Shown: positions 63,593 through 64,000 of the stretch, in pieces
Numbering within the stretch: position 1 is the stretch's first letter
Layout of the letters: every line of letters begins with the position of its first letter
Assembly: GCF_042676085.1 (NCBI RefSeq)
Contig: NZ_JBHTKH010000009.1
Location: 1-64,000 of the forward strand
Reading direction: 5' to 3'
DNA: 64,000 nt
Source of the DNA: Terrabacter terrigena
Lineage (GTDB): Bacteria; Actinomycetota; Actinomycetes; Actinomycetales; Dermatophilaceae
Program-made: the position numbers and the translations under genes
The notes under the pieces: generated by a model
What the model saw: only the letters and a program-made list of their open reading frames with translations
Told to the model about the DNA's origin: nothing
Database searches by the model: none

Positions 63593-64000
63593 TCAGCGCG
63601 GGGAGGCTGCGACGGGCGTGGCCGTGACGGTGGCGGCGCAGGCCGGGAGGACGACGGTGTCGATGAACTCGGCGATGCGTTCGGGACCCGGCCGCCTGCC
63701 CGAGAGCAGCGCCTCGTGGATCGAGAGGGACGGCAGGATCATCAGCAAGGTGTCGAGGTCGGCGTCGGCGCCCACCTCACCTCGCTGCTGGGCGTTCTCG
63801 AAGATGGTGCGGGTGGCCGCGATCTTCGGGGCCAGGAACCGCTCGTGGATGCCGCAGGCCAGTTCCGGCTCGCGGTGGATGACGGGGAGCAGGGCGCTCC
63901 ACGTGCCGATGACGACCTCGTCGTCGAGGCCCCCGTCGGCGCAGGCCTGCGCGAGCAGGTCGCCGCGCAGCGAACCGGTGTCGGGGTCCTGCTCGGCAGG
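63593..64000 (-). CDS. TetR-family regulator, C-terminal part (runs off the right edge)
   Basis: About 135 residues of the ligand-binding domain: PDTGSLRGDLLAQACADGGL, VIGTWSALLPVIHREPELAC, then ATRTIFENAQQRGEVGADAD and LLMILPSLSIHEALLSGRRP. This is the TetR/AcrR C-terminal helical bundle of the exporter-linked subgroup. The HTH part lies beyond the window. It probably represses the downstream MFS pump. Confidence 0.85.
   Translation of the reverse strand, partial: PAEQDPDTGSLRGDLLAQACADGGLDDEVVIGTWSALLPVIHREPELACGIHERFLAPKIAATRTIFENAQQRGEVGADADLDTLLMILPSLSIHEALLSGRRPGPERIAEFIDTVVLPACAATVTATPVAASPR

Overview
The window is high-GC DNA (about 70%) from an actinobacterium. This rests on a mycothiol-type DsbA protein, a group II truncated haemoglobin, tandem clpP1-clpP2 with a ClgR-like box, a WhiB gene and a DUF3263 domain. 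Gene content suggests Micrococcales, possibly Intrasporangiaceae; that last step is inference. About 22 kb is ordinary chromosome and about 41.4 kb is an apparently intact temperate siphovirus prophage.

Left chromosome (1-13058): a GH13 alpha-glucosidase facing a luciferase-like monooxygenase across a LacI-type palindrome, a MarR regulator, a probable decayed gene, a Nudix hydrolase, a secreted protein, truncated haemoglobin, MscS channel, aminopeptidase N, a DsbA-like protein, RpiB, a membrane PP2C/SpoIIE phosphatase, TrmB, tRNA-Pro(TGG) and tRNA-Gly(TCC).

Prophage (13059-54514): integrated in the 3' part of tRNA-Gly. A 43-bp perfect direct repeat (13059-13101 and 54472-54514) marks attL and attR. 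Next to attL is an accessory zone: an unrecognised soluble protein paired with a four-helix membrane protein, a small protein, an HTH protein and a lipoprotein. All lytic genes run leftward. From the right these are a chain of about 30 early genes (51.4-39.2 kb, 1- or 4-base overlaps), including RecT, a PD-(D/E)XK exonuclease, WhiB, a ParB-like protein and endonuclease VII; then HNH and terminase; portal, protease and HK97-type capsid; connectors, tail and tape measure; lysis genes; and late tail/fibre genes ending at 16.6 kb. At 51.5-54.4 kb lie the immunity switch (two divergent HTH genes over three copies of a TGCAGTACTGCA operator), an ImmA-DUF3263 metallopeptidase and a tyrosine integrase.

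Right chromosome (54515-64000): a DUF2087 protein, a membrane protein, trigger factor, an acidic protein, clpP1, clpP2, an acyl-CoA-binding protein, clpX, a cysteine-peptidase-like protein, a DHA2-type drug exporter and the C-terminal part of its likely TetR regulator.

The strongest unusual signal is in the lysis cassette. A peptidase ORF (22944-23726) and a GH25 muramidase frame (22336-22959) that has no start codon at its N-terminus are joined by an in-frame CCCAAAA heptamer, followed after 4 nt by a perfect 10-bp hairpin. This is the layout of a -1 programmed ribosomal frameshift and would give a two-domain endolysin of about 463 residues.
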